Source: Actinomycetota bacterium | GTDB taxonomy: Bacteria; Actinomycetota; Actinomycetes; Actinomycetales; Microbacteriaceae | DNA length: 52,918 bases | Direction of reading: 5' to 3' | Assembly (NCBI GenBank): GCA_005778835.1 | Contig: SXMG01000165.1 | Location: forward strand, 1 to 52,918 | Part shown: positions 41,412-49,388 of the stretch, piece after piece | Position numbering within the stretch: the first letter of the stretch is position 1 | Layout: every line of letters starts with the position of its first letter | Translations under genes and position numbers: made by a program | The notes under the pieces: model-generated | Database searches by the model: none | Seen by the model: only the letters and a program-made list of their open reading frames with translations | What the model was told of the DNA's origin: nothing

Positions 41412-42467
41412 CTAGGGGGCCGGCACGACCGTGCACGCTGACCGCGGAATGTGCGCCGTTGCGCTCTGACCGACCGCGAGCGGGCGGCTCGCGGGCACTT
41501 CGGCCTCGAGCAACCCGTCGCCGCACGCGAGCGTGATCTCGGCGCGGGGCCCGCGCGCGCGCCGATCGGCGACGACGACCTCGACGCCCACCATGCCGGG
41601 CGGCACCTCGACCGGCAGCGTCGAGACGTGCACGGCCTCGTGACGCACGACGAGCATCCCCGGGCCATCGGCCCAGGTCTCGCCCTCGGGGGCCAGCACC
41701 GCGCCGATCGCCGAGTGGTGCACTCCTGACCGCACCTCGCCCGCGAGCTCGATGCGGCCGCCCATGAGGCGTGAGACCTCGATCGACGCGGGGCGCGTGT
41801 AGAGGCGCTCGACGGTGTCGTGCTGCAGCAGGCGACCGGTGCTCAGCAGGGCGACGCGGTCGGCGACCACGGCGGCTTCGTCGCGGTCGTGGGTGACCAT
41901 GACGATTGTCGGGTTGAGCTGGCGGCGAATCTGCCCGAGCAGGCTGTGCATGTCGGCCCGCAGTTCGGGGTCGAGGGCGCTGAACGGTTCGTCGAGCAGC
42001 AGCACGCGGGGGCGCGCGGCGAGCGCGCGGGCGAGGGCCACGCGCTGCTCTTGCCCGCCCGAGAGGGCCGTGATCGACCGGTCGCCGAAGCCCTCGAGCT
42101 GCACTAGCTCGAGAAACTGCCGGGCGTCGGCGCGCGCCTCGCTCTTGGGCTGCCCGGAGACCGTCGCCGCGAAAGCGACGTTGTCGAGCACGCTCAAGTG
42201 CGGAAACAGCAGCGGACGCTGAAACACCATCGCCATGCCGCGCCGCTCGGGTGCGACTCCGGCGACATCGGCGCCGTCGACCAGGATGCGCCCGCTCGAC
42301 GGCACGTCGAGGCCCGCGATCGACCGCAGCACGGTGCTCTTGCCCGAGCCCGAGGGGCCGAGCACGGCGAGGCACTCACCGGCCGAGACGGCGAACGAGA
42401 TGCCGTCGAGCGCCGTCGCGGCACCGAAGGTCTTCACAAGGGCGTCGATCTCGAGAGTGGCGCTCAC
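41412..42467 (-). CDS. ABC importer ATP-binding protein (YnjD-like)
   Basis: This is a 351-residue ATPase. The Walker A is GPSGSGKST (about 37-45), the Q-loop is in VFQRPLLFPHL, the signature is LSGGQEQR, the Walker B is LLLDEPFSALD and the switch His is in VTHDRDE. The last 110 residues form a TOBE-like regulatory domain, typical of importers for oxyanions, polyamines, iron(III) or thiamine. It ends an operon of binding protein, two permeases and ATPase, and starts at a GTG overlapping the upstream stop codon (GTGA). The substrate is not known. Confidence 0.94.
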   Translation of the reverse strand: MSATLEIDALVKTFGAATALDGISFAVSAGECLAVLGPSGSGKSTVLRSIAGLDVPSSGRILVDGADVAGVAPERRGMAMVFQRPLLFPHLSVLDNVAFAATVSGQPKSEARADARQFLELVQLEGFGDRSITALSGGQEQRVALARALAARPRVLLLDEPFSALDPELRADMHSLLGQIRRQLNPTIVMVTHDRDEAAVVADRVALLSTGRLLQHDTVERLYTRPASIEVSRLMGGRIELAGEVRSGVHHSAIGAVLAPEGETWADGPGMLVVRHEAVHVSTLPVEVPPGMVGVEVVVADRRARGPRAEITLACGDGLLEAEVPASRPLAVGQSATAHIPRSACTVVPAP

Positions 42468-43372
42468 GGTGAACCTTTCGGTGATTGGCTGGCGGTGGGC
42501 CCGTGCAGGTAGCTCGCGGTCGGATACCGCCGGCCAAAGCGGCCGAGAGCCAGCAGCAGCACGAGCGGGGGCACGATCGCGCTCACCGAGAGCACGGCGA
42601 CGACGGCGTCGTTGCCCACGCCCGCCGCGAACGAGGCGACGAGCAGGGGCAGGGTGACGATCGTGCCACCGCCGACGAGCACGGTGATGACGTAGTCGCT
42701 CCAGCCGACGAGAAACGCGAGAAAGGCCGCGCGCGCGAGACCCGGGGCCACGAGCGGCAGGTGCACGCGCCAGAGCACGTTCCAGCGGGATGCTCCGAGC
42801 GTGCGCGCCTCGTCTTCATAGGCGAGGTCATGCGCCGCGTAGGCGACGCGCATCGTGTAGACCGTGTAGGGCAGGGCGGCAGCGACGAGCAGAATCACCA
42901 CGCCTACGACGCCCGGAACCCGGGCCCGCAGCAGCACGATCGTGAGGCCCATGACGGCGACGAAGGCGGGCAGGGCGAGAGGGGCGAGCAGGATGCCGCT
43001 CACGAGCCGCGGAAAGGGCACAGCGCCACGCGTGAGGGCACGAGCCGCCATCGCCCCGAGCGGCGTCGCAATGGCAGCCACGACGAGCGCGAGCGCGAGG
43101 GATTGCCCGAACGCCGGCACGGCCCCGTTCGCCAGCGCAGAGGTGACGCCGTCGAAGCCCCACTCGGTGGGCAGCACGGCCGGAGCGCTCCAGCGGTCGG
43201 CGAAGAACCACAGCAGCAGCGGCACGAGCGGCAGCGCGAACCAGACGGTGAGCAGCGCGGCGATCGTGAGGCGCAGGGTGCGGCCGCCCGGCCGCGGACG
43301 CATGAGCCCGCGGCTCGAGACCGTCGGGTCATCGGGGGTGACGCGTTGCCCGTAGGGGATCAGCATGGCCAT
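42464..43372 (-). CDS. ABC importer permease, second subunit
   Basis: This is a 302-residue inner membrane subunit with six predicted helices. It carries the EAA loop that docks on the ATPase, YEDEARTLGASRWNVLWRVHLP, at about 185-205. The N-terminal 30 residues are polar. It starts at ATG 43372 (a second ATG at 43366 is possible), 7 bp after the first permease. In Enterobacteria the related YnjC carries both permease halves in one chain; here they are separate genes. Confidence 0.92.
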   Translation of the reverse strand: MAMLIPYGQRVTPDDPTVSSRGLMRPRPGGRTLRLTIAALLTVWFALPLVPLLLWFFADRWSAPAVLPTEWGFDGVTSALANGAVPAFGQSLALALVVAAIATPLGAMAARALTRGAVPFPRLVSGILLAPLALPAFVAVMGLTIVLLRARVPGVVGVVILLVAAALPYTVYTMRVAYAAHDLAYEDEARTLGASRWNVLWRVHLPLVAPGLARAAFLAFLVGWSDYVITVLVGGGTIVTLPLLVASFAAGVGNDAVVAVLSVSAIVPPLVLLLALGRFGRRYPTASYLHGPTASQSPKGSP

Positions 43373-43379
43373 GGCCGTG

Positions 43380-44204
43380 TCACTTCCACAGCGGCGTGCG
43401 CCGCAGGCAGGCCATGCCGATCGCGACGACCGCGAGCGAGATCGCGGTCGTGACGACGGCGACGGCGGCGGCCTCGGGCCGCGAGGTCAGCGTGATCGAG
43501 TCGAACAGTCGAAAGGCGAGCACGGGCAGGGGTTCGGGGTACGGCCGGCCGAGCAGCCAGGCCACCTCGTACGAGCCGAAGGTGTAGACGAAGATGATGA
43601 TGGCGCTCACGATGACCGCGGGGCGGGCGAGCGGGATGACCACGTGGCGCAGCCGGCGCGCGCGACCGGCACCGAGCAGTGCGGCCGTCTCGTCGTAGCG
43701 GGCGACCCGCGTGGCGAGCACCGCCGCGACGACGAGCGCGACGAACGCCGACTCTTTCCAGGTGTATTCCAGCACGACCGCGACCCACCACGGCCCGCCG
43801 ACGAGGTCGGGCCATTCCGTGCCGGGAATGCCGAGCATCCGCGGAATGATGCCCGCGTCAGAGATCAGCAGGCCGATAGCGGCTGCGCCGATGAGGTGGG
43901 GGATGGGGATGGTGAGCGCACTGACCGCTGCCACGATGCGGCCCGTGCGGCGGCCCTGCGTGATGACGACCGCGGCGGTGAGACCGATGATGCACGAGAG
44001 CACGGTCGAGGCCGTCGCGATGGCGAGCGACAGCCCCGTGCCGATGAGCAGTTCCTCGCCGTTCGCGAGGTAGGCATCGAGGCTGAGGCTCGGAACGCCC
44101 ACGAGCGGCAGCAGGCCGAGGCTCTGCACGAGCGACATGCCGATGCCGCCGATGACGACGAAGCCGGCGACGAGCAGCGCGGGGGAGACGAGCGCGAGCG
44201 ACAC
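43380..44204 (-). CDS. ABC importer permease, first subunit (start unclear)
   Basis: This is a permease with six helices and the EAA loop YDETAALLGAGRARRLRHVVIP at about 195-215. The first usable start is GTG 44204, which lies directly at the base of a 41-nt hairpin and at the edge of the first helix, without a ribosome-binding site. The frame is open further up as GRSTIVAIDLPASGTRTAG, reaching the binding-protein stop codon, but that stretch contains no ATG, GTG or TTG. Either the short form is real or translation begins at an unusual codon. Expression is probably lower than that of the binding protein because of the hairpin. Confidence 0.85.
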   Translation of the reverse strand: MSLALVSPALLVAGFVVIGGIGMSLVQSLGLLPLVGVPSLSLDAYLANGEELLIGTGLSLAIATASTVLSCIIGLTAAVVITQGRRTGRIVAAVSALTIPIPHLIGAAAIGLLISDAGIIPRMLGIPGTEWPDLVGGPWWVAVVLEYTWKESAFVALVVAAVLATRVARYDETAALLGAGRARRLRHVVIPLARPAVIVSAIIIFVYTFGSYEVAWLLGRPYPEPLPVLAFRLFDSITLTSRPEAAAVAVVTTAISLAVVAIGMACLRRTPLWK

Positions 44205-44244
44205 CCAGCGTCGGGAGCCCGCGGTGCGGGTTCCCGACGCTGGG
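44204..44244 (-). promoter_or_regulatory. 19-bp intercistronic hairpin between binding protein and permease
   Basis: CCCAGCGTCGGGA pairs perfectly with TCCCGACGCTGGG, continues through a G-T wobble and five more G-C pairs (CCCGC/GCGGG), and closes on a 3-nt loop. It starts 28 nt after the binding-protein stop codon. There is no U-run, so it is more likely an RNA-stabilising or partial attenuation structure than a full terminator. Confidence 0.85.
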
Positions 44245-44272
44245 AGGTCGATCGCGACGATGGTGCTGCGCC

Positions 44273-45514
44273 CTACTGGGTGAGCACGAGCTGGCGCCAG
44301 GCCTCGTCGATCGGGCCGACCCAGGCTGCGGCGAGCTCGGGGTTGGCATTCTCGCTCAGCACGTCGTAGCTCGGCACGACGGGCGACTCGGGCAGCGCCT
44401 CGAACAGCGCGCGCTGCTCGTCGCTCAGCTGGTCGAGGTCGAGCACCGTGAACTGGCCCCAGACGGAGGGTTCGGCCTTGGCAGCCTGCTGCTCGGCCGA
44501 GAGGGCCAGATTGGCGACGACCATCGCGCCGGCCTTGCTGCCCGAGGTCGAGGCGAGGCCGAGGAAGCTCGCGTTGCCGACGGTGCCCTCGTCGAAGGTC
44601 AGCACCTTGGTTCCGGCGGGGTAGGTGCCGTTGGCCACGAGCTCGGTGAGCGTCGCGGGGCCGTAGGTCATCGTGAAGTCGACCTCGCCGTCGGCGAAGA
44701 GCTGGTTGAGCTCGTTCGAGTCTTGCGGGTAGGTCTCGCCGCCGCGCCACAAGCTCGCCTCAAGATCTTGAAGCTCGTCGTAGAGGGCGGGAGTCAGCGC
44801 GTCGAAGTCGGCCTGGCTGAAGGCGAGCGGCACGTTCTCGTAGCCGCCGCTCACGCTGTAGAGCACTTCGCGCACGAAGACCGAACCCGTGAAGTCGGGC
44901 GGAGCCGGGTAGGTGAAGCGCCCCGGGTTGGCCCGCGCCCAGTCGAGCAGCTCGTCGAGCGAGGTCGGCACGTCGGTCACGGTGTCGCTGTTGTAGACGA
45001 AGGTGAACTGCGCCTTGTGCCACGGGGCCTCGCAGCCGTCGACGGGCGTGCCGAAGTCGTCGAGCAGCAGCGGGTCGGCGGGGTCGGTGAGCGCCATGTT
45101 GGGCAGCAGGTCGGTCCAGCCGCACTCCCAGGCCCCGGCCTCTTTGCCGGTGCCGAAGTTGTTGCCGTTGACCCATACGAGGTCGACCTCGCCGTCGGTC
45201 GTGCCGGACTGCACTTCGCTGAGTATGCGATTGAGCGCGTCGGGGGTGTCGGCGATCGGCACTTGCTCGAGGGTGACGCCGAGCTCAGCTGCGGCGGGCG
45301 CAAGCACATTGTTCACGTAGGCGTTGCCCTGCTCGTCACCGCCCCACATCCAGAGCTTGACGGTCTGCCCCTCGGCAGCGGCGACGACCTCGTCCCAGTT
45401 CGCGTACGACTGGTCGTCGGCGCTCGCCGGTGCAGAGCACGCGGCGAGGCTGACGGCGAGGCCAGCGGTGATCGCCGCGGCGACCCCCGAGCGGGTTCGG
45501 CGCTGTGGTGACAT
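44273..45514 (-). CDS. ABC importer substrate-binding lipoprotein (YnjB-like)
   Basis: This is a 413-residue extracytoplasmic protein. The signal peptide ends in the lipobox SLAACS (Cys near 26). The two-lobed binding fold includes VKLWMWGGDEQGNAYVN near the start, then GEVDLVWVNGNNF and DFTGSVFVREVLYSVSGGY, which resemble the YnjB family. The ligand is unknown; thiamine-like compounds and metal chelates have been proposed for relatives. AAGGAGAA precedes the ATG at 45514. It heads the importer operon and is followed by a strong hairpin that should favour excess binding protein. Confidence 0.88.
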   Translation of the reverse strand: MSPQRRTRSGVAAAITAGLAVSLAACSAPASADDQSYANWDEVVAAAEGQTVKLWMWGGDEQGNAYVNNVLAPAAAELGVTLEQVPIADTPDALNRILSEVQSGTTDGEVDLVWVNGNNFGTGKEAGAWECGWTDLLPNMALTDPADPLLLDDFGTPVDGCEAPWHKAQFTFVYNSDTVTDVPTSLDELLDWARANPGRFTYPAPPDFTGSVFVREVLYSVSGGYENVPLAFSQADFDALTPALYDELQDLEASLWRGGETYPQDSNELNQLFADGEVDFTMTYGPATLTELVANGTYPAGTKVLTFDEGTVGNASFLGLASTSGSKAGAMVVANLALSAEQQAAKAEPSVWGQFTVLDLDQLSDEQRALFEALPESPVVPSYDVLSENANPELAAAWVGPIDEAWRQLVLTQ

Positions 45515-45590
45515 GGGTTCTCCTTGGTGAACAGATCGGTGAAGAGCACTTCAGGGTACGCGACCCCGCGTCGACCTAGACTGACCCACC

Positions 45591-46322
45591 ATGAGCGGTG
45601 TGCCCGATGGTCTCGCGAGCGAGCCGCCAGTGCAGCGCTCTGCGGCAGTTCTGATCGTTCGAGGTGTCGCTTTCGTCATATTCGTCGCCCTCGCCGTAGC
45701 GGTTGGGCTGATCGTCGGGGTTCCTCCGCTCGAGCAGGTGCAGCAGACGGTCGCGTCGTGGGGCTGGGCGGGCGGCGCGGTGTTCGTGGCGCTCTATGCG
45801 GCGATCACCCTGACCCCGGCGCCCAAGAACGTGCTCTCGGTCGCGGCGGGCCTGATCTTCGGGTTCGCCGGTGCCCTCGCGCTGGTCTACCTGGGCGCGC
45901 TGCTGGGGGCGGGGGCGGCGTTCGGCCTCGGCCGCTGGCTGGGCCGTGACGCGGTCGAGCGCTACACGGGCACGCGCGTGGCCCGGCTCGACGAGCTCGT
46001 GCGCCGGCGCGGGCTCGCTGCGGTCATCGGCGTGCGGCTGATCCCGATCATCCCGTTCACCGCCATCAACTACGGGGCGGGCCTGACCGCCGTGCGCCCC
46101 CGCGACTATGCCCTCGGCACGGCGATCGGCATCATTCCCGGCACGGTCGCCTACGTGGCACTCGGCGCGTTCGGCCTCGAGTTCGGCTGGCCCGCGTGGG
46201 TCGCGATCGGTGTGCTCGGCGCCCTCACCCTGGCGGGAGCCATCTGGGCGGAGCGAGGGCGCCGAATACGTCGTGACAGCGCGGCGCCCGCGCCGCAGCC
46301 CGCGCCCGAAACGGAGGCCTGA
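45591..46322 (+). CDS. TVP38/TMEM64 (VTT domain, DedA-superfamily) membrane protein
   Basis: This is a 243-residue protein with five to six helices. The VTT core is APKNVLSVAAGLIFG, followed by GAGAAFGLGRWLGRD and RLIPIIPFTAINYGAGLT, which match the family; DedA-superfamily members act as lipid scramblases or in undecaprenyl-phosphate recycling. The ATG at 45591 follows TAGACT by 8 nt without a Shine-Dalgarno sequence. Its stop overlaps the start of a phospholipid synthase gene by one base, so a membrane-lipid role is plausible. Confidence 0.92.
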   Translation: MSGVPDGLASEPPVQRSAAVLIVRGVAFVIFVALAVAVGLIVGVPPLEQVQQTVASWGWAGGAVFVALYAAITLTPAPKNVLSVAAGLIFGFAGALALVYLGALLGAGAAFGLGRWLGRDAVERYTGTRVARLDELVRRRGLAAVIGVRLIPIIPFTAINYGAGLTAVRPRDYALGTAIGIIPGTVAYVALGAFGLEFGWPAWVAIGVLGALTLAGAIWAERGRRIRRDSAAPAPQPAPETEA

Positions 46323-46954
46323 TGCTCGATCGACCGATGCGCGCGCTCATCGCGCGGCCGACGGATGCTCTCGCGCGCACCCTCGACCGCCCCGGCATCA
46401 CGCCCGATGGTCTGACGGTCGCCGGGCTCGTGATCGGGCTGGCGTCGGCGGTCGCTGCGGGGCTGCAGTGGTGGGCTGCGGCGCTCGTGCTGTGGCTTCT
46501 GTCGCGCGTCGTCGACGGAGTCGACGGCGCCCTCGCCCGCCGCCGACGCGCCTCCGAGTCGACGAGTGCGACGCACTCCGAGGCCGGCGGCTTCCTCGAC
46601 ATCACCGCCGACTTCGTCGTCTACGGCGCGACGGTCGTCGGCGTCGCGGTCGGCGCGACGACGGCCTTCGACGCGCCGTGGTGGCCGTTCCTCGCCGTGC
46701 TCTTCGCCTACTACATCAACGGCGCGGCCTTCTTGGCCTTCTCGTCGATCGCCGAGCGCACGGGCCGTCAGCTTGACGACGGACGGTCGCTGTCGTTCCT
46801 CGGCCGCATCGCCGAGGGCACCGAGACGATCATCGTGCACTCCCTCTGGCTCATCCTGCCCTTCTGGGCCGCGCCCATCGCGATCGGCTGGGCCGCTCTC
46901 GTCGGCGTGAGCGCCGTGCAGCGCATCGTCGCCGGCTACCGCGCCCTGCGCTGA
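46322..46954 (+). CDS. CDP-alcohol phosphatidyltransferase family protein
   Basis: This is a 210-residue membrane enzyme with the metal-binding motif DGVDGALAR ... GGFLDITAD, i.e. DGxxDGxxAR followed by GxxxDxxxD (about residues 65-96). The stretch between AR and G is about 13 residues, longer than the usual 8 and rich in Ser/Thr. The family joins a CDP-activated lipid to an alcohol such as inositol phosphate, glycerol phosphate or another polyol; the acceptor is unknown. Five helices are predicted. It is translationally coupled to the TVP38 gene (TGATG). Confidence 0.9.
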   Translation: MLDRPMRALIARPTDALARTLDRPGITPDGLTVAGLVIGLASAVAAGLQWWAAALVLWLLSRVVDGVDGALARRRRASESTSATHSEAGGFLDITADFVVYGATVVGVAVGATTAFDAPWWPFLAVLFAYYINGAAFLAFSSIAERTGRQLDDGRSLSFLGRIAEGTETIIVHSLWLILPFWAAPIAIGWAALVGVSAVQRIVAGYRALR

Positions 46955-46972
46955 ACGCCCTGCCGCCGCGGG

Positions 46973-47027
46973 CCCGTCCCCACCCGTCCCCGCCCGCCTG
47001 TCTGCCCGCCTGCCCGCCCGAGGCCCC
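46973..47027 (-). repeat. C-rich tract, potential G-quadruplex on the minus strand
   Basis: Nine runs of three or four C occur within 55 bp, separated by 1-8 bases. The complementary strand could fold into a G-quadruplex. It lies directly after the CDP-alcohol gene. Confidence 0.55.
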
Positions 47028-47100
47028 TGCCTGTCGACGCTAGCTACCCCGCCTGTCGCCTGCCCGGTGGAGCCCGTCTTGCCGACCTCGCCACTCTGAG

Positions 47101-47159
47101 ACTTCAACGGATGCGGAAGAAGGTGAACGCCAATCGCGAAGTTCCGCATCCGTTGAAGT
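47101..47159. repeat. Perfect 18-bp inverted repeat
   Basis: ACTTCAACGGATGCGGAA (47101-47118) and its exact complement (47142-47159) flank a 23-base centre. It lies in the non-coding spacer between convergent genes. No T-run follows. It could be a terminator-like structure, a protein site or a mobile extragenic palindrome. Confidence 0.85.
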
Positions 47160-47310
47160 GCAGCGGAGGGTATGCCTTTGGGGCGCGTCTGTGGTCAGCA
47201 TGGGGAATCCGCCCGCGCTGCTAGGCAGACGCGCGGCGGTTGGTGAGGCGGCGGCGTGCGCGGTCTGCGAGACGAGGACCAGCGCGATGCGGGCGCGACA
47301 GTGCCGGTTC

Positions 47311-47427
47311 AGCGGGTGGTGAGGCGGCGAGGGCGGGAGTGCGCCGTTGAGCGGGTGGTGACGTGGCGCCAGCGCGAGTGCGCCGTCTAGCGGGTGGTGA
47401 CGCGGCGCCAGCGCGCCAGCAGCCGGA
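47311..47427. repeat. 39-bp tandem repeat running into a gene end
   Basis: Three copies beginning AGCGGGTGGTGA start at 47311, 47350 and 47389, exactly 39 bp apart; the third contains the stop and last codons of the flavoprotein gene. A more degenerate copy lies near 47236. The spacer 46955-47386 has no coding frame that I can support. Confidence 0.8.
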
Positions 47428-48853
47428 TCACGGGAGCGATTGACCCGGTTTCGAGCCGCACGCGCACGTCGGCGATCGCCGCGTTCCAGAAGGCGTCGCT
47501 GTAGGTCGGGTACGGGTGGGTCGTGCTCGCGATGTCGCTCGTGCGGATTCCCTGCCGCACTGCCAACGCCGCCTCGCCGATCGACTCGCCCGCGCGCGGA
47601 CCCACGATGACCGCACCGCGCACGCGGCCCTTGCGGTCGACGACGATGCGCGAGAACCCGGCCACGTCGCCTTCCGCGATCGCCCGGTCGGTGTGCGCGT
47701 GCTGCACCTCGCGCACGACACAGCCCGCGGCATCGGCATCGGCGGGTGCGAGACCCACGGCGGCGACCTCGGGGTGCGTGAACGTCACGCGCGGCACAGC
47801 ATCAGCATCCACTCGGCGACGCAGCCCGAGCGCCGCATTCGTGGCCGCGAGGCTGCCGTTGACACCTGCGATGTGCGTGAACTGCGGCAGACCGCTCACG
47901 TCGCCCGCCGACCAGATGCGGCGGTTGCTCGTGCGCAGCGAGGAGTCGACCTGCACGTAACCGCGCTCGTCGAGCTTCACACCGGCCGCCTCGACGTCGA
48001 GGCCCTCGAGTCGAGGCGAACGGCCGAGCGCGACGAGCAGGCGATCGAAGGGCACGGTCGTGCCGTCGGAGAGGTGCAGGATGCCCGCACCCGCATCGCC
48101 CGACCGCTCGACCCGCTCGACCGTCGTCGACACCCGCACATCGATGCCGTCGCGCACCATCGCTGCGGCGACCAGGGTCGACGCGTCGGGGTCCTCCTTC
48201 GGCAGCACGCGCTTGTTGCGCTGCACGAGCGTCACCCGGCTGCCGAGGCGCGCGAACGCCTGGCTGAGCTCAGAGCCGATCGCGCCCGCGCCGAGCACGG
48301 CGAGCCGCTCGGGCTGCTCCGTGAGATCCCACACATCGTCGCTCGTCAGTACCGCCAGCTCGTCGATGCCGGGCAGGTCGGGCACCTCGGGTGCCGAGCC
48401 CGTCGCGATGATCGCCTGGCGAAAGCTCACGGTCAGGGTCTCCGAGCCATCGACCGGCACGACCTCGGCGCTGCGCGGCCCCGTGAAGCGCGCGCGCCCC
48501 ATGATGACCCGCGCACCCGTCGCTTCGACCACCTCGGCCGAGTCGGCTGGCTCGATCTCGTGGATCGCCGCGTGCACGTGCCGCATGACCGCTCCGAAGT
48601 CGACCCGCACGCCCTCGACGTGCACGCCGAGTCGCGCCCCGTCGCGGGCTCGCGCGGCGAGGTCGGCCGCGGCGATGAGCGACTTCGACGGCACGCAGCC
48701 GGTGTAGAGGCAGTCGCCGCCCATGCGGTGCGCCTCGACGAGCAGCGTGCTCGCCCCGAACCGGGCGGCCGTCTTGGCGGCGACGAGACCGGCGGTGCCG
48801 CCCCCGATCACGAGAAGGTCGACGTCGAGCGGGGCGGCAGCGGCTGCGGTCAT
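47387..48853 (-). CDS. Pyridine nucleotide-disulfide oxidoreductase (mercuric reductase-like)
   Basis: This is a 488-residue flavoprotein with FAD site GGGTAGL (about 17-23) and redox disulfide GGDCLYTGCVPSK (CxxxxC, about 46-58). The NAD(P) site is GAGAIGSELSQ (about 190), the second FAD site SAGDVSGLPQ, and the dimer domain ends THPYPTYSDAFW, with the catalytic His. The usual Glu after this His reads Asp in this alignment. No N-terminal HMA domain and no C-terminal Cys pair of true mercuric reductase is present, so the substrate is probably another disulfide or quinone. The last codons are the template of a 39-bp tandem repeat. Confidence 0.92.
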   Translation of the reverse strand: MTAAAAAPLDVDLLVIGGGTAGLVAAKTAARFGASTLLVEAHRMGGDCLYTGCVPSKSLIAAADLAARARDGARLGVHVEGVRVDFGAVMRHVHAAIHEIEPADSAEVVEATGARVIMGRARFTGPRSAEVVPVDGSETLTVSFRQAIIATGSAPEVPDLPGIDELAVLTSDDVWDLTEQPERLAVLGAGAIGSELSQAFARLGSRVTLVQRNKRVLPKEDPDASTLVAAAMVRDGIDVRVSTTVERVERSGDAGAGILHLSDGTTVPFDRLLVALGRSPRLEGLDVEAAGVKLDERGYVQVDSSLRTSNRRIWSAGDVSGLPQFTHIAGVNGSLAATNAALGLRRRVDADAVPRVTFTHPEVAAVGLAPADADAAGCVVREVQHAHTDRAIAEGDVAGFSRIVVDRKGRVRGAVIVGPRAGESIGEAALAVRQGIRTSDIASTTHPYPTYSDAFWNAAIADVRVRLETGSIAPVIRLLARWRRVTTR

Positions 48854-48893
48854 GGGCAGAGAGTATCGCCCACCGCGGTTGTTAGCCTGAGGC

Positions 48894-49388
48894 ATGCGCA
48901 TCCGCCCCCTCACGACTGACGATGCCGTCGAGCTCGCAGTGCTCAACGACGCCGCGACCCCCGCCGTGCCGATCACCGAGCCGGCGGGTCTGGCCCGGCT
49001 CGTCGAGCTCGCCGAACTGGCCCTCGGCCTCGAGCGCGACGGGCAGCTCGTGGGCTTCGTCATCGCGATCGGCCCCGGCTCGCCCTACGAGAGCGAGAAC
49101 TACGCCTACTTCGAGTCGCGCGGCGTCGACCACCTCTATGTCGACCGCATCGTCATCGCCGAGAGCGAGCGCGGCAACGGTCTCGGCCCGATGCTCTACG
49201 AGCAGGTGTTCGCGGCCGCGCGCGCAGCGGGTCGGCGCGAGGTGACGTGCGAGGTCAACCTCGACCCGCCCAACCCCGGCAGCCAGGCGTTCCACGCTCG
49301 CCTCGGGTTCGAGCAGGTCGGCGTGCAGGCGACGAAGGGCGGCTCGGTGACCGTGTCGCTGCTCGCCGCCCCTGTCGTGGCCGCATGA
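48894..49388 (+). CDS. GNAT family N-acetyltransferase
   Basis: This is a 164-residue acetyltransferase. The acetyl-CoA motif A is VDRIVIAESERGNGLGPMLYEQVFAAAR (about 81-108), with the pyrophosphate loop RGNGLG. The N-terminal region (TTDDAVELAVLNDAATPAV) shapes the acceptor site. The closing strand is QAFHARLGFEQVG. The acceptor is unknown. The ATG at 48894 follows TAGCCT by 5 nt. The stop overlaps the start of the next gene (ATGA). Confidence 0.92.
   Translation: MRIRPLTTDDAVELAVLNDAATPAVPITEPAGLARLVELAELALGLERDGQLVGFVIAIGPGSPYESENYAYFESRGVDHLYVDRIVIAESERGNGLGPMLYEQVFAAARAAGRREVTCEVNLDPPNPGSQAFHARLGFEQVGVQATKGGSVTVSLLAAPVVAA

Noticed and set aside
45515-45590. TPP riboswitch before the YnjB-like operon
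   Set aside because: The spacer is only 76 bp and lacks the CTGAGA and related core motifs.
47311-47427. CRISPR-like array
   Set aside because: The 39-bp units are directly adjacent with no unique spacers, only three or four copies exist, and no cas gene is nearby.
47387-48853. True mercuric reductase (merA)
   Set aside because: There is no N-terminal metal-binding domain, no C-terminal cysteine pair and no mer operon; the MerR gene in the window is far away and lacks metal-binding cysteines.
47516-48919. Plus-strand open frame of about 467 codons
   Set aside because: It is the shadow of the flavoprotein gene, which carries complete FAD, NAD and disulfide motifs on the other strand.
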